A stretch of DNA of 64,000 nucleotides, from positions 290,311,205 through 290,375,204 of the forward strand of contig NC_064616.1 of the NCBI RefSeq assembly GCF_023898315.1. Direction: 5' to 3'. Of the stretch, positions 33,561 to 45,850 are shown one piece after another. Source of the DNA: Schistocerca nitens. Taxonomy: Eukaryota > Arthropoda > Insecta > Orthoptera > Acrididae. Positions within the stretch are counted from its first letter, which is position 1. Each line of letters starts with the position of its first letter. The position numbers and the translations under genes are program-made. The notes under the pieces were generated by a model. It searched no databases. It saw only the letters and a list, made by a program, of their open reading frames with translations, and was not told the DNA's origin.

Positions 33561-35139
33561 AATATTGAAACGTAAATCAGCTCTATATTCGTAATTTTCT
33601 ATTTTAAATATTTGCGAGTACGGGATGATATATAAGAGCTACTGCCATGCCAGTTAGAGACAGAATATTGGATGCGATAGGTCTAGTTTGGAAGGAACTG
33701 TATTTGTGTTATAAAATGTCTTACATAATTTGTGACTGCATGGTACCGCAGCCATATGAATTAATAAGCCCTTCTCAGGCTTCCAACCACATGAAATGCT
33801 TCAATTCTGAATCAGCCTTCTTTAGATCCATTGTCTTCTGATTCTGACATACTTCAAAGTTGCAAACCTGTGCCCCGTGGTCTGCTCCGATTTTAATTCG
33901 CAGTTATTCACGTTGCACGCTGCTCTTTGACCTGTGAGTTCTCTGGACTTTTCACCAAATGAACACATTTGGGATACGGAGCTTTACCTTGTATTCCTCT
34001 AACGGAACAAGAAATTATTTACGATGACTCTTTCTTCTGTTTCTCTTTTTTCCGGTGTACTCTTCACTGTGGGCAGGACATTAGACTACAACAAAAGGAA
34101 ACTACTCTTCCTGATTTGCCGATATCTGTCAGAAGCCGAATCGCAGTATTTGGAGAAACAGCTGACCTATTTCCTCCTTGCTTTTAGATGTGGGTCATTT
34201 GATGCGATGTCCCATAACAGACTTTCTGCAGTATTTTATTTGAGCCTTATAACACGAAACTTATTAGTACCTGACTTCAAGGACAAGACTGGTCGAAACG
34301 GCTCATTGTATTCGTTCATTTCGAGGTAGTTGGCATGAGACGCTGAGAGGCTGGAGTTTATAGTCGATTGTAAATTTTTCTCCTTCTTGTTGTCCCCTTG
34401 GTATGAAGCTACGGGAGTATATGCGTTTTGTGGAACTATTAGACAATCGTTAACAACTTACTTAAACAACAAACTCAGCATATTTGGTAGAAAGCCGACA
34501 AAGGCTGGACAACTGTGATTTAAGTTGAAAGATACCATAATGCCGGATTAGATAAACATTTCCCAATTAAATTAATAAAATACGGAGGAGACTTACTTAA
34601 GTTTAAGGATAGCATTCGGAGAATGTTGCGTCAACAGAAATTGCTATGTTTTCGCTACAAAGTAGAATGTTGGGAAACTTATAGGGAAAATGTCATAGCA
34701 GTTTCTGCATTCACAAGAATTGCTCAGTTAGATTCTCGCCAAAGACGCATTACAAAACACTAAGAAGTTCTCCTCACATGCAAAGTCAATGAACGGATCC
34801 CAAACTACGATCAGATATATTGTTGATCAGTATGGTGTTGAAACTGAAGGCAATAGACAGGGAACCGCAATGTCGAATTATATTCAGCTTGTGGATACTA
34901 CCACACACATTTGGGTACCGCGCAGACTCACAAATGAGAGATGTCAAAATAAGCGTTTCTGGTACTGCAAAATAATTAAGACTACTCAATGTGAACAAGG
35001 CATCATGACATTATGGAAATCCTATTGGAAATTACATTTATACGCTGCGAGATTAGCCCATTTTCTAGCTCACGTACATGGAGATTATTTCTAGTTACGC
35101 GTCACTGAAAAAGAGCGTAGGTCACTCGTGTGAGCAAAA
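33561..35139. other. Unassigned; short open frames of unknown nature
   Basis: Frames at 34,024-34,329 (101 residues, plus strand) and 34,789-35,094 (101 residues) have no motif I recognise. The right part may belong to the LINE fossil that follows. Confidence 0.3.
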
Positions 35140-36000
35140 AGGATAAAATAACGGATGAACAGAAATACAGACCAATACATCTAACATCTGTCTGTTGCAG
35201 GGTATTAGTGCATGTTTTAAACTCGAACATTATGTCGTTGTTACAGGGGTGAGAAAAAACTTCTCTGAAGTATTCTGCACGGCTTTCGGAAAAACTACTC
35301 GTGTGAAACATGGTTTGTTTTATTTACCCACAATGTCTTGCATAAAGTGGACGTGAGTCAACAGAATTTCCGTCTCCCTAGATTTACGAAAGGCGTTCTA
35401 CTCTGTAACGGGTTGTCGACTAACAATCGGGATACAGCTACAAGACTGGCTCGACGAATTTTTAACAAACAGTAATGAAATTAGCCTCACTTGTGCCCCA
35501 GGGAGGCCTGAGAAGGACAACAGTTGGCCTCAATGTACATTAACGATTTATCCGATTCTTCGTTGACGACAGAGTTCCCACTTGATCTAAGGAAATTCAG
35601 CTGTCCTCCAGTGTTAAGAAACGCACAATAGTGCCCGTAAAAAAGCGAAAGAACTAGTCAGCATCCCATTATTAGATTGATGACTCCCTTCCGGATCCCG
35701 TCACATCTTTTAAATATTTAGGAGTAATACGAGGAAGCGAAATGAAGTGATGGAAACGCGGTAAATCAGCAGTATGGAAGATAAACGGAAGACTGGGATT
35801 TCTTGGAGGGCTTCTAAGAAAGGGCGGAGCAACTCTCAGGGAAACTATATATAAGACGCTAGTGCGACTATTTACAGAGTACTACTCCAGCATTTGGAGT
35901 CGTTGTGAAGTACCAGTAACAGTAGATGTACACACAGTTTACTAACGTGTTGTTAGGATCGTAACAGGTCAGTGATAGTGTATCAGGGATGTTCAGGAAA
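35140..36000 (+). pseudogene. LINE reverse transcriptase fossil
   Basis: Plus-strand remains include YRPIHLTSVCCRVL near 35,170, PQGGL near 35,495, then FKYLGVIRGSEMKWWK near 35,710. TIYKTLVRLFTEYYSSIWS near 35,845-35,900 has the order of RT and C-terminal blocks in jockey/CR1-type LINEs. The catalytic ADD region is degraded (FVDDR). Stops and shifts are frequent, so this is an old copy. Confidence 0.7.
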
Positions 36001-36011
36001 CTTAACAGAGA

Positions 36012-36248
36012 AGAAGATAAGATTAGGGTTGAACGTCCTGCCGATAAAGAGATCATTAGAGACAAGGCACAAGTTTGTATTATGGAAGGAAAGCGGCAGT
36101 GTGCTTTTCAAAGGAACGATCCCAGTGTTCGATTTAAACGATTATCACAAAGCTCAGCATCCACAAATCTGGACTGTGAGCGGGGAAATGAACCGGTGCT
36201 GTCCTGAAAGCAAGATGAGCGATTTACCACTGCGCCATCTCGCTCGGT
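36012..36248 (-). repeat. tRNA-derived SINE (family 2), near full length
   Basis: On the minus strand it starts with a tRNA-like head (cgagcgagatggcgcagtgg) and continues into the family-2 body. It differs from family 1 in head and tail. Confidence 0.78.
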
Positions 36249-37164
36249 AACTTAAATGAGTATCTTGGATAGGAAGGCGACGTTGTTCTCGTGAAACAAC
36301 ATCGCTTAAAATTTAGAGAACGGCTTGTTTGCAGGCGACTACTGTCACTACTTATGAGAATAAATATGAAGTATGTGAGATTTGCATGCGTAGAGAGGTA
36401 GACAGCCTGTTTCTTCCTCGCTAAGTAAGCTAATGAAATGGTTAATACTGACATGAAGGAAGCACTGTACAGTTAGTTGCGCAGCACACAGGGTGACTCA
36501 GCAAAGCTGTTCAGCTAAGATATTTCCTGAACCGTTTCAGATGTCGTAATTCTGATTTCATCCAAATCAGTTGTGAAGAAGTCTTCACTACATGATATAT
36601 GATTTCATTTCATACCTATAATAATTAAAGAGACATCGGTATCAATATTCCTTTCTAAAATGGAACTACAGTAGTTTCATTACTGGTAACACAGTTCTAA
36701 AAAGACAAATTCAACACCGTTCTGCTATTAGAAATAAGTTTAGTAGTTAAGAAGAAATTATCGTATTTTGAACTCATGATTAATATGGTTGAAACATGAA
36801 ACCATTTGCTGGCTTAGTTGGAAGGTGGTGCTGTTATACGGAACTGTCGCATCATGATGCAGATGTACTCCAGCTTGGCACAGTTAAGAAAGTATATTTA
36901 GAAAAGCAAAACAGTGAGAAAAATCACACTTGGCTGTATGTGGTTGGACCGACACACCAATTGGAAGGCAAAGGACATGGCACCTAGAGATGATTCACAG
37001 TTAACTACGGTAACAGTTCTTCTCTTATTTCTCTTACTTATTTGTATTTGTAAAATATGGATATGAGGTCTAAAGGTGTTTAGATAACAGACTAACGTCG
37101 TTGGTTTGATGCCAAAATACTCACACACAGCTACAAAAAGGAAATCACAGAAGAATGTGGTCAT
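36249..37164. other. No recognisable feature
   Basis: A cacagggtgactca stretch at 36,487 looks like a mariner-type tip, but I found no partner. Confidence 0.35.
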
Positions 37165-37475
37165 AAACACTTGTTGCCGGTGCAGGATTGTGTGCACGAA
37201 GGGATCCCCCGATTATGTCCCATCAATGTTCGATGGGATTCATGTTGGGCGGTCTGGATGGCAAACCATTCGCTCGAATTGTCCACAATGTTTTTCAAAC
37301 GCTAAGAACTGTGGCCCGGTGACATGGTGCACTGTCATCCACAAATGTTCCATCGTTTGTTAGGAACATGACGTTTGTGAGTAGCTGAATATCCAGAGTC
37401 CATTCCAGATAAACACAGCCCACACCATTATGAAGCCACCTCCAGTTTGCACAGTGCCTTGGTGAACACCTATGT
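37165..37475 (-). pseudogene. Tc1-like transposase fragment
   Basis: Reads the second catalytic block (FVDDSAPCHRAT) and a changed acidic block (PNMNPIEH) with frame shifts. It is the same family as the Tc1-like element at 39,702, but only this part survives. Confidence 0.72.
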
Positions 37476-37836
37476 TCTGGCAAGTACTATTTCGAAAATG
37501 TAACAAAAACCGGTACTTTCTTCACATAGTTTATAAATTTTTAATTCAGATATCTCTCTTTTCGATAGATTAAATTCTTTATATACTAAACGCCCTTTCT
37601 ATTTCATTCAGGATTCATCCACATTGACTTTTTCAGCCAGTGTGTAAATTTCTTTAAATTTCTCATGCGTAAGATTCAGTCGTAAATCATATTCGTAGGT
37701 CTCACCTTCCGAAGACGGTCAGTACAGTCAGCAGTCCCATTCTTGAAAAAGAAATGTAAGAATTTCGAAATCCTCTTAAATTAAAAGGCATTACATTTTT
37801 AAATACTGGAGTTTTTATTGCTGGTCTTTTAGAACA
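37476..37836. other. No recognisable feature
   Basis: Spacer between a Tc1-like fragment and the 3' end of an RTE-like LINE. Confidence 0.4.
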
Positions 37837-39645
37837 ATCTTCTTCTTCTTCTTCTTGCGTTACGGCCTCTGTAGGACCACGGGTAGCCCCTTCGTGAACT
37901 GCATTTTCCGCTTCTTCTCCCAGAACCTCTTCATTCTTTCCCTCTTTCTCTTCCGCTCTTCTTCCGAGATCTTCAGTTTCCGTTTCTCCTGTCGGCTCCA
38001 CTGGTGACACTCTAATCTTTTCCTGTATTCTTCTCTGTCATTGATCTCCGGCATATTGGTCGGTGTATATTTGTTCCTCCAATTTTCCTTTCCTTCGACC
38101 TTGATCCCCAATTCCAACCAGTCCTTCCGAAGTTCAACAACCCACTTGGTTCCTGTCTTTCCCCTTTTCCTCCCTGTTGTTTCCCACACTCTCTTCGTCA
38201 TTCTGTCCATACTCATCCTAACTACATGTCCAGCAAACCTTGCCCTTTTGAGTTTGATTTCCCCGGATATTGTTCTCATGTTCCGGTACAATTCTTCCGT
38301 AGGTCTTCGCATCCACCTCTCTCCACCTCTTTTTGGACCTAGTGTTTTTCTCAGTATTTTTCTCTCTTCTTTCTCTAGTTGTTCTGCTCCATTTCTTCCT
38401 AGTGTCATCGTCTCAGCAGCATATAATACTGCATTCCTCACCGTTACCTTGTAGTGGCGTAACTTTGCCTCTGTGGATATATTCTTTTTAATGTATATGT
38501 CTCTCGTCATGCAGAAGGCTGACCTCATCTTCTTTATCCTCTCTGTTATTCCCTCCTTGCTCTGGTTCCTTTCTGTTATAAATTCTCCCAGATATTGAAA
38601 TTTGTCCACCATTTGCACAGTGCCTTCCGGTGTTTCCCAGTCTGCAGTGGTATTTAATGTCTTTGTCTTGTTATAGGCGATCCTCAGTCCCACCTTTCTG
38701 GCTACCTTACTTAAGTTGTCAAGTTGTGTCTTTGTGTCTTCTTCCGTCTCACTTACTATTGCTAAGTCATCTGCAAAGGCTAGGCAGTCCACTTGAGCCC
38801 TGTTGTCCTTTTTGTTCCCCACATAGGTCTTTGGTATTCCCATTTCCTCGTTTATTGCTCTCCACTGCCTGATCACTTCGTCCAGTGCTATATTGAACAA
38901 CAATGGTGACAATCCATCTCCCTGTTTAACACCAGTCTTAATCTCAAATTCTTCTGACAGTGCTCCTCTGAATTTCACCCTTGCTTTTGTGTCTGTCAGA
39001 ATTTCTTTTATGAGTTCTTGTGTAGTTCCATCAAGTCCTCTGTTCTTCAGGATCCTAACAAGAGTCTGTCTGTCGATGGAGTCATATGCCTATGTAAAGT
39101 CCACGAAGGTTATTACTGTCTTTTTGTTTTTTAGGGCCCTATGTTATATCAGCTGCTTCAGGATAAATATCTGTTCTATACAGCCTCTTCCCTTCCTGAA
39201 TCTCGCTTGGTAGTCGCCAACTGTACTTTCTACCTGTTCTTCTACTCTCTTGAGCAAAAGTTTTGACAGCACCTTGTATCCGACTTCTAGTAGCGATATT
39301 CCTCTGTAGTTGTTTGCATCTCTCTTGTCGCCCTTCTTATGTATTGGTATTACAATTGCATTCTTCCATCCTTCTGGCAACTTCTTTGTTCTCCAGATCT
39401 GGTGAATTATGTTGGTCATGTTGTCTATTGCTTTGTTTGTCTCCACACTTTAACATCTCGGCTGCTATACCATCTTCTCCTGTTGCCTTATTATTCTTTA
39501 GATCGCTTATGGCATGTACGACTTCATCCCTGGTTGGAGGTAGTGGCTCTCTCTCTTCTGTGTCAGTCCCTAGTTCCAGCTCTTCTTCAGGTGGTTCACA
39601 GTTCAGCAGGTCGTGAAACTGCTCTGCAAAAATCCGACAGAACAA
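37837..39645 (-). mobile_element. RTE-like LINE, 5'-truncated, with GAA-rich tail
   Basis: Minus-strand LINE. The RT extends from about 39,645 to a GAA-rich tail at 37,837-37,858. The endonuclease is absent, so it is a truncated insertion. The tail overlaps the end of the coding frame. Confidence 0.8.
37860..39645 (-). pseudogene. RTE-like reverse transcriptase, nearly open
   Basis: Blocks in order are KNNKATGEDGI near 39,500, then IVIPIHKKGDKRDANNYRGISL near 39,345 and GVKQGDGLSPLLFN near 38,930. LAFADDLAIV (catalytic, intact) lies near 38,775, and an RTE-style C-terminal region follows with GHVVRMS near 38,235. The 372-residue frame 37,860-38,978 is uninterrupted. Two stops (about 39,143 and 39,090) and a one-base shift near 39,447 break the upstream part. 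A rather recent but dead copy. Confidence 0.83.
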
Positions 39646-39819
39646 TACATACGAATATTAGGTTCTCTGACTTGCGCCATCTTAATGCACAATGCATAGT
39701 ACACTGATGTGACAAAAGTCATGAGATATCGTGTTGGACGTCCTCTCGCCCGGCGTAGTGCAGCAGCTTGACGTGGCATGGAGTCAACAAGTCGTTGGAA
39801 GTCCTCTGCATAAATATTG

Positions 39820-40013
39820 GCCGGCCGAAGTGGCCGTGGGGTTACAGGCGCTGCAGTCTGGAACCGCAAGACCGCTACGGTCGCAGGTTCGAATCCTGCC
39901 TCGGGCATGGATGTTTGTGATGTCCTTAGGTTATTTAGGTTTAACTAGTTCTAAGTTCTAGGGGACTAATGACCTCAGCAGTTGAGTCCCATAGTGCTCA
40001 GAGCCATGTGAAC
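39820..40013 (+). repeat. tRNA-derived SINE (family 1) in Tc1-like element
   Basis: Full plus-strand SINE. A perfect 11-bp duplication (cataaatattg) lies at 39,809-39,819 and 40,014-40,024. Confidence 0.95.
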
Positions 40014-40822
40014 CATAAATATTGAGCCATGCTACCTCATTAGCCGTCTATAATTGCGACAGAGTTGCCGGTGCAGGATTTTGTACACGAAATGACCTCT
40101 GGATCATGTCCCATGAATATGCGATAAGATTCATGTCGAGAGATCTGGGTGGCCAAATCATTCGCTCGAATTATCCAGAATGATCCCCAAACCATTTGCG
40201 AACAACTATGTCCCAGTGACATGGCGCATTATCGTCCAAAAAATTCCATCTCTGTTTGGGAACATGAAGTCCCTGGATGGCTCTAAATGATCTCCAAATA
40301 GCCGAACATAACCATTTCCAGTCAATAATGGGTTTAGTTGGACCTGAGGAACCAGTTATTCAATGTTATCAAAGCCCACGCCATTATGGAGCCACCACCA
40401 TCAGCTTGCACAGAGCCTTGTTAACAGCTTGACTCCACGGCTTCGTGGGGTCTGAGCCACACTCGGATCCCACCATCAGCTCTTACTAACTGAAATCGGG
40501 ATTCATCTGACTAGGCCACGATTTTCCAGTCGTCTATGGTCCAAGCGTATGGTCACGAGCCCAGGACATGCACTGCAGGTGATGTACTGCTAGCCAACGC
40601 ACTCGCGTCGGTTGTCTGCTGCCATAGTCCATTACCACCAAACTTCGCCACACTGTACTAACGGATACGTTCGTCGTACGTCCCACATTCATTTCTGCGG
40701 TTGATTGTATGCTAGCACTAACAACTCGCGGTCGTCGGCTACTACGTTGTCCTGTCACTGTGGATCGCGGAATATTGAATTTCCTACCAATTTCAGAAAT
40801 GGGATATTCCATACGTGTAGCT

Positions 40823-41641
40823 TGTAATGGTACTTGAATTACGTAACCATTGCGGCACCTCACCTCAACCTCTCGATACCAGCAATATTCTACTGTGTTT
40901 CTGAAAAGTAGTTAACATATTTCTGAGACAACATTCAGATTTGATTTCATTAATGTAGAGGCACTTAGATACTTCGATATGTTTATATTGCAATGATATT
41001 ATTCTTCTGTGAATTCTTTCCTTTGTCACTATGATCTTTGACGTACTTGTAACTCCGAGTTTTGGGCGCGTAAGCGGTTATTAGAGAGTCAAGTCTTGGT
41101 CGTCATGTTGAAAAGACGCAAGTTGTAGTTAGTTTACAAAATGTGAACTTTAACAGTGGGGAAGATGTTTTCAATTATGTTTTATATCGTGAAGTGATGT
41201 TTTGTGAGTTACGTGATATTGCAACAAAAGTAATAAAAAAAGAAGTGAAACTTAAATTCGGAGTGCTAATTACTTTTTTACATCACCATTGTGCTAACTT
41301 GCAAAAGTTTAATCTTCAAGAATGGTTTATGAAACACATCTATAAAACTTTTGAATATCGCAGAATAACACCTAGGCCTCTTTGCATCCGAGCTTGGAAT
41401 CGTCACCACCTAGATTGTCGACGATTGAGCCATGAGTTCACAACGAGACCAGCGTGGGAAACACGAAAAGATGAGTGCCTAGTTTATCCATTATTTCATG
41501 AAATGACTTTATTAACTGTGCTTTAATGACACCTGCCACATAATATAACTTTGTTGTTGCCCGAAAATGCAATATTTAGCAGCGTGAGCAACACTACAAT
41601 CATAATTAATTTTTGACCTTTGTTTTGGTACGGTTGTTAGA
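40823..41641 (+). mobile_element. Unclassified 819-bp insertion with 4-bp duplication
   Basis: It separates two adjoining parts of a Tc1-like gene, so it is an insertion. AGCT lies on both sides (40,819-40,822 and 41,642-41,645). It begins TGTAATGGTAC and ends CGGTTGTTAGA, with weak inverted similarity. A solo LTR with a decayed terminus is possible, as is a non-autonomous DNA element. It holds a 127-codon open frame. Confidence 0.6.
41143..41526 (+). CDS. Open frame of unknown nature in the 819-bp insertion
   Basis: A 127-residue frame without recognisable domain. I see no signal peptide, membrane span or catalytic motif. It contains a His/Arg-rich stretch in its last third (WNRHHLDCRRLSHEF). 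The surrounding unit is an insertion in a Tc1-like element and its start is not certain. It may be a chance frame in a non-coding repeat. Confidence 0.25.
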   Translation: MNFNSGEDVFNYVLYREVMFCELRDIATKVIKKEVKLKFGVLITFLHHHCANLQKFNLQEWFMKHIYKTFEYRRITPRPLCIRAWNRHHLDCRRLSHEFTTRPAWETRKDECLVYPLFHEMTLLTVL

Positions 41642-41954
41642 AGCTACACCTACCATGCCGCGTTCAGAGTCTGTTAATTCCCATCGTGTGGCCATAATCA
41701 CGTCGGAAGCCTTTCACATGATTCACCTGTGTGCAAATGACAGCTTCGCCAATGTATTGCTCTTTTGTACGTTGTGTACACGATACTACCGCCATCTGTA
41801 TATGTGCATATCGCTATCCAACGACTTTTGTCACCTCAGCGTAGGTTTACAGTAGCTGATGCGAGGACTTCCAGGCAGATTGAAGGTGTCTCTTCGATAT
41901 CATTGTACATACTGCAACACTGAGACGTTTTCTACATCTACATCTACATACATA

Positions 41955-41986
41955 CTCCGCAATCCACCATACGGTGCGTGACGGAG
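41955..41986 (-). promoter_or_regulatory. LINE 3'-terminal RNA hairpin
   Basis: In LINE sense, CTCCGT pairs with GCGGAG (one G-U pair), with an inner CACC/GGTG pairing. The (TGTAGA)n tail follows. Counterpart of 18,499 and 49,315. Confidence 0.6.
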
Positions 41987-42003
41987 GGTAACTCGTACCA
42001 CAA

Positions 42004-43046
42004 CTAGCATCTTCTCTCCCTGTTCCACTCCCAAACAGAACGAGGGAAAAATGACTGCCTATATGCCTCTGTACGAGCCCTAATCTCTCTTATCTTATCT
42101 TTGTGGTCTTTCCGCGAAATGTAAGTTGGCGGCAGTAAAATTGTACTGCAGTCAGCGTCAAATGCTGGTTCTCTAAATTTCCTCAGTAGCGATTCACGAA
42201 AAGAACGCCTCCTTTCCTCTACAGACTCCCACCCGAGTTCCTGAAGCATTTCCGCAACACTCGCGTGATGATCAAACCTACCAGTAACAAATCTAGCAGC
42301 CCGCCTCTGAATTGCTTCTATGTCCTCCCTCAATACGACCTGATTGGGATCCCAAACGCTCGAACAGTACTCAAGAATAGGTCGTATTAGTGTTTTATAA
42401 GCGGTCTCCTTTACAGATGAACCACATCTTTCCAAAATTCTACCAATGAACCGAAGACGACTATCCGCCTTCCCCACAACTGCCATTACATGCTTGTCCC
42501 ACTTCATACCGCTCTGCAATGTTACGCCCAAATATTTAATCGACGTGACCGTGTCAAGCGCTACACTACTAATGGAGTATTCAAACATTACAGGATTCTT
42601 TTTCCTATTCATCTGCATTAATTTACATTTATCTATATTTAGAGTTAGTTGCCATTCTTTACACCAATCACAAATCCTGTCCAAGTCATCTTGTATCCTC
42701 CTACAGTCACTCGACGACGACACCTTCCCGTACACCACAGCATCATTAGCAAACAGCCGCACATTGCTATCCACCCTATCCAAAGATCATTTATGTAGAT
42801 AGAAAACTACAGCGGACCTATCACACTTCCCTGTGGCACTCCAGATGATACCCTCACCCCCGATGAACACTCACCATCGAGGACTGTGTACTGGGTTCTA
42901 TTACTTAAGAAGTCTTCGAGCCACTCACACACTTGGGAACCAAACCCATATGCTCGTACCTTAGTTAGGAGTCTGCAGTGGGGCACCGAGTCAAACGCTT
43001 TCCGGAATATGGCATCTATCTGATACCCTTCATCCATGGTTCGCAA
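42004..43046 (-). pseudogene. LINE reverse transcriptase, near-open, catalytic Asp lost
   Basis: FRKAFDSVPH and GVPQGSVIGPL lie in the upper frame (42,807-43,046). After a frame change the 259-residue frame 42,004-42,783 follows. The catalytic box reads FANDAVVY where F-A-D-D is expected, so the first Asp is changed to Asn. Then come WQLTLNIDKCKLMQM, YLGVTLQSGMKWDKH, RAARFVTGRF and the C-terminal RQSFFPRSVWEWN block close to the natural end. Confidence 0.83.
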
Positions 43047-43205
43047 GATATCATGTGAAAAAAGGGCGAGTTGCGTTTCGCAGGAGGGATGCTTTCTAAA
43101 GCCGTGCTAATGCATGGACAGCAACTTCTCTGTCTCAAGGAAATTCATTATATTCGAACTGAGAATATGTTCGAGAATCCTGCAACAAAATTATCTTCAG
43201 TCGTC

Positions 43206-43975
43206 AAAACTAATGCATGGATGGCATCTTAGAGACGGTGCCCAGAGAAAGAGGTCTAGCGACGTCCAATCAAGCGAACGTGCACATAATCTGATTACAC
43301 CTTCTCGTTTCGTACAGCTACCAGGGAAGAGTTAGGTTAGCTCTTTCCTAGTAAGAAAGAGGTAGTGATCTGGGCACCAATCATGGCGTTACCACATACA
43401 GTTATGTGTAGCAAGTAGTACTTCCTCTAGAGGAGCTTGTAGCGTATCAGTAAGAATTTTTGTATATCTTTTACCTGTTAAGGTTTCTTCCGTGCAAGAA
43501 GGACCAGTCACGTAGTCTTCAGCGATCTCACTCCATTGCCTCTGTTGCTCAACCTGCTCAAACAATACGGATTCCTTGAAAAAAGAAACTATTGTCTTGA
43601 TTCCGGGTGGAAACTGAGTGGCAGTATCCCTTGCATGTTCTGATCCCTATAATTTACCTGCTGGGGAAGTGACACATGATACGAATGGAAGGTGCGGCTT
43701 ATGAGTAACAGCTCCCGCATCATCGATTTCGTTCGCATCGCTCGCTGCAGGATTGCTCCTTGCGTAGTTCACTGTTTGACAGATGTTAATAAATAACAGA
43801 TACTTACTAAGGAACAACTGCTGGTTGGTACAGAACAAATGCCAATTGCTACGGAACACTCGATCAATGACAATAAAAAGAAATGCAGTGGGTGGGACGT
43901 GTTAACTGCAGTAATTCTGTGCACGAATGGTCTGTATGCTTTCGACAGTTCTTGCAGTACGGTGTTTGACGAAGG
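43206..43975. other. No recognisable feature
   Basis: No motif or repeat end found. The right part may include the 5' end of the Tc1-like relic that follows. Confidence 0.35.
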
Positions 43976-44990
43976 TTGTTGTGCAACCAAATAGAGCGGC
44001 GATCCGTGTGGTACAGCAACATGTGTACGATACGTCATTTGAATGCTCACGGTCGTGGGCGAGCAGCTGAACAGTTCGAAGTCGGTCAGTGCGTCACTAC
44101 TGTAACTACAATCATGGGTGTGTCCAAAAGTATCATATCGCAATTAAAAAATGTCGCTGAAGATCGAAATGCTATGCGAAAGCATGATGGTGGTAGTATA
44201 CGGACCACCACACTGCAAGAGCATCGATACTTACCCCTAGTGGCGAAATGAAACAGGCATCTCACTCCTGGGCAGATAGCTGCAGACCTTGCATCCGATA
44301 CCGCTACACCTGTCTCTGCCAGAAACATTTCGGTGCGATTAAATCAGGCTGGTCTGTATGCCAGTAAAACTGTTAAAAGCATCCCAAATCCGCCACTCCA
44401 TTGCCGAGAAAGATTTCTTTGGTGTAGAGAGCATGTTAATTAAGGTCAGCAACGGTGGTCCAGAGTGATGTTCTCCCGCTTCACTGTGGCGAGTGATTCT
44501 GGATACCTGTTAGTGTGGGGAGAGAGGGTAAAACGTTCCGCACCATTGAATCTTCATGAACTCCATCCGTCATCCGTATGGCCATGGCGTTATAATGTGG
44601 GCAGGCATTATGCACAATGGCCGAACACCCCTACACATCTTTGCGCGAGGAGCCATCGTAGCACAGCGATATTGCAGGGATTTTATTCTGAATCATGTCC
44701 ATTTGTTTAGGGGCGGGACAGGTTCCGATGTTCTGTTTATGGACGACAATGCAAGCCCCCACAGGACCACTGAGTCGTCAGACACAATGGAAAGCGAAGA
44801 TGTTGAACGTATGGAATGCTCTGCCTACTCGCCGCACCTAATCCCTATAGGGAATGCCTAGAATGCTTTTGGCAGACGTACCTCCAAAGGAACACTCGCT
44901 CTCCGAACCGTTGAAGACCCGAAAACCCCCTTGAGAGCGGAATGGGACAGGCACGATCCCTCAAGGACTCCTCAACAGTTTCGTAGCTAG
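43976..44990 (+). pseudogene. Tc1-like transposase, broken
   Basis: The N-terminal HTH is readable (RAAEQFEVGQCVTTVTTIMGVSKS, second HTH near ISVRLNQAGLYAS). The first catalytic block is lost: MFSRFTV near 44,470 lacks the three residues including Asp. The second is present (FMDDNASPHRT near 44,740). The acidic block is damaged (SPHLIPIGNA). Stops occur near 44,250 and 44,440, and the frame changes near 44,560. Confidence 0.78.
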
Positions 44991-45031
44991 CATGAATAAT
45001 TAGTGGAAAACGTGCATTAGTGCCCTAAGTG

Positions 45032-45231
45032 GCCGGCCGGAGTGGCCGAGCGGTTCTAGGCGCTACAGTCTGGAACCGCGCCACCGCTGCGGTCGCAGGT
45101 TCGAATCCTGCCTCGGGCATGGATGTGTGTGATGTCCTTAGGTTAGTTAGGTTTAAGTAGTTCTAAGTTCAGGGGACTGATGACCTCAGCAGTTAAATCC
45201 CATAGAGCTCAGAGCCATTTGAACCATTTGA
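45032..45231 (+). repeat. tRNA-derived SINE (family 1)
   Basis: Full plus-strand SINE. A perfect 13-bp duplication (agtgccctaagtg) lies at 45,019-45,031 and 45,232-45,244. Confidence 0.95.
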
Positions 45232-45244
45232 AGTGCCCTAAGTG

Positions 45245-45850
45245 TGCATATTCATTACTCAGAGTCCTATATAGATCTTTATGTTGGGCGACTGATGTGT
45301 GTCAAACATGAAAGTTATTTGTGTCTGTTATCCTGCTTTCCCATGTGGTGAAATCTGTACCATTTTTCTAATAAATATACCACTTCAACTTTCACGTATC
45401 TGCTGTGTTTCTTGTCGTCCAACATTGCCTATGATTATTCCTGTCCAACGCTATCTCTGTTCCTTAGCAGTTGTCAAGCAGTATACTCTACTGCTCTTCC
45501 AATAACGATTGTTTGCACGTTTGATAATTGTCATTCTTGTTGGATACCGTCTGCCGAGATACCTTCGTGAGTTGAGCTCAGCTGTTCTCTTCGTGTTCCT
45601 TTTTCATTCTTAGTAAAGAAGCAGGATAGCTAGTTTCTTGTGGTTTGTGAAGGAAATTCATTTTTCCAGGCTAACCAGCACTGGAGACATCTAGACGAAC
45701 GGACAGAATGAAAGTTACATTTCCTCTGTTCCCTTCTTATAGCAGTGTCACAGCAGTGCAACAATCTTTCCTTTCGTCTCGATGTTGAAGCACTTGTGTC
45801 CATACTTGTTTAAAAATAAATTTATATTTGTGTGGGAACCACATTGCGGG
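45245..45850. other. No recognisable feature
   Basis: Short frames only. Confidence 0.35.

Larger units (their letters stand above)
39720..41695 (-). pseudogene. Tc1-like transposase, split and broken
   Basis: The start is near 41,695 (ATG, then RWELTDSERGM) and is cut after a few codons by the 819-bp insertion. It resumes at about 40,810 with MEYPISEIGRKFNIPRSTV and runs through the HTH. The DDE part is heavily damaged: remains of the DDNAPCH block lie around 40,220, and the PDMNPIEH block near 40,130 has shifts. The last residues lie between the SINE and the left end. Confidence 0.72.
39702..41841 (-). mobile_element. Tc1-like transposon with two insertions
   Basis: The ends cactgatgtgacaaaagtc (left) and the complement of cgctgaggtgacaaaagtc (right) form inverted repeats. 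TA lies at 39,700-39,701 and 41,842-41,843. A SINE (39,820-40,013) and an unclassified 819-bp unit (40,823-41,641) interrupt it. Confidence 0.85.
41933..43205 (-). mobile_element. Non-LTR retrotransposon (jockey/CR1-like), 3' part
   Basis: Minus-strand LINE, 5'-truncated near 43,205. It ends in a hairpin (41,955-41,986) and a (TGTAGA)n tail at 41,933-41,950. It is related to the LINEs at 15,591 and 49,281 but is a separate lineage. Confidence 0.83.

Noticed and set aside
34024..34329. 101-residue plus-strand frame
   Set aside because: No motif, no neighbouring coding context and no repeat relation. Likely chance.
37860..38978. Cellular gene on the minus strand (372-residue open frame)
   Set aside because: The FADD box and the KQGDGLSPLLF block show an RTE-like reverse transcriptase, not a host gene.
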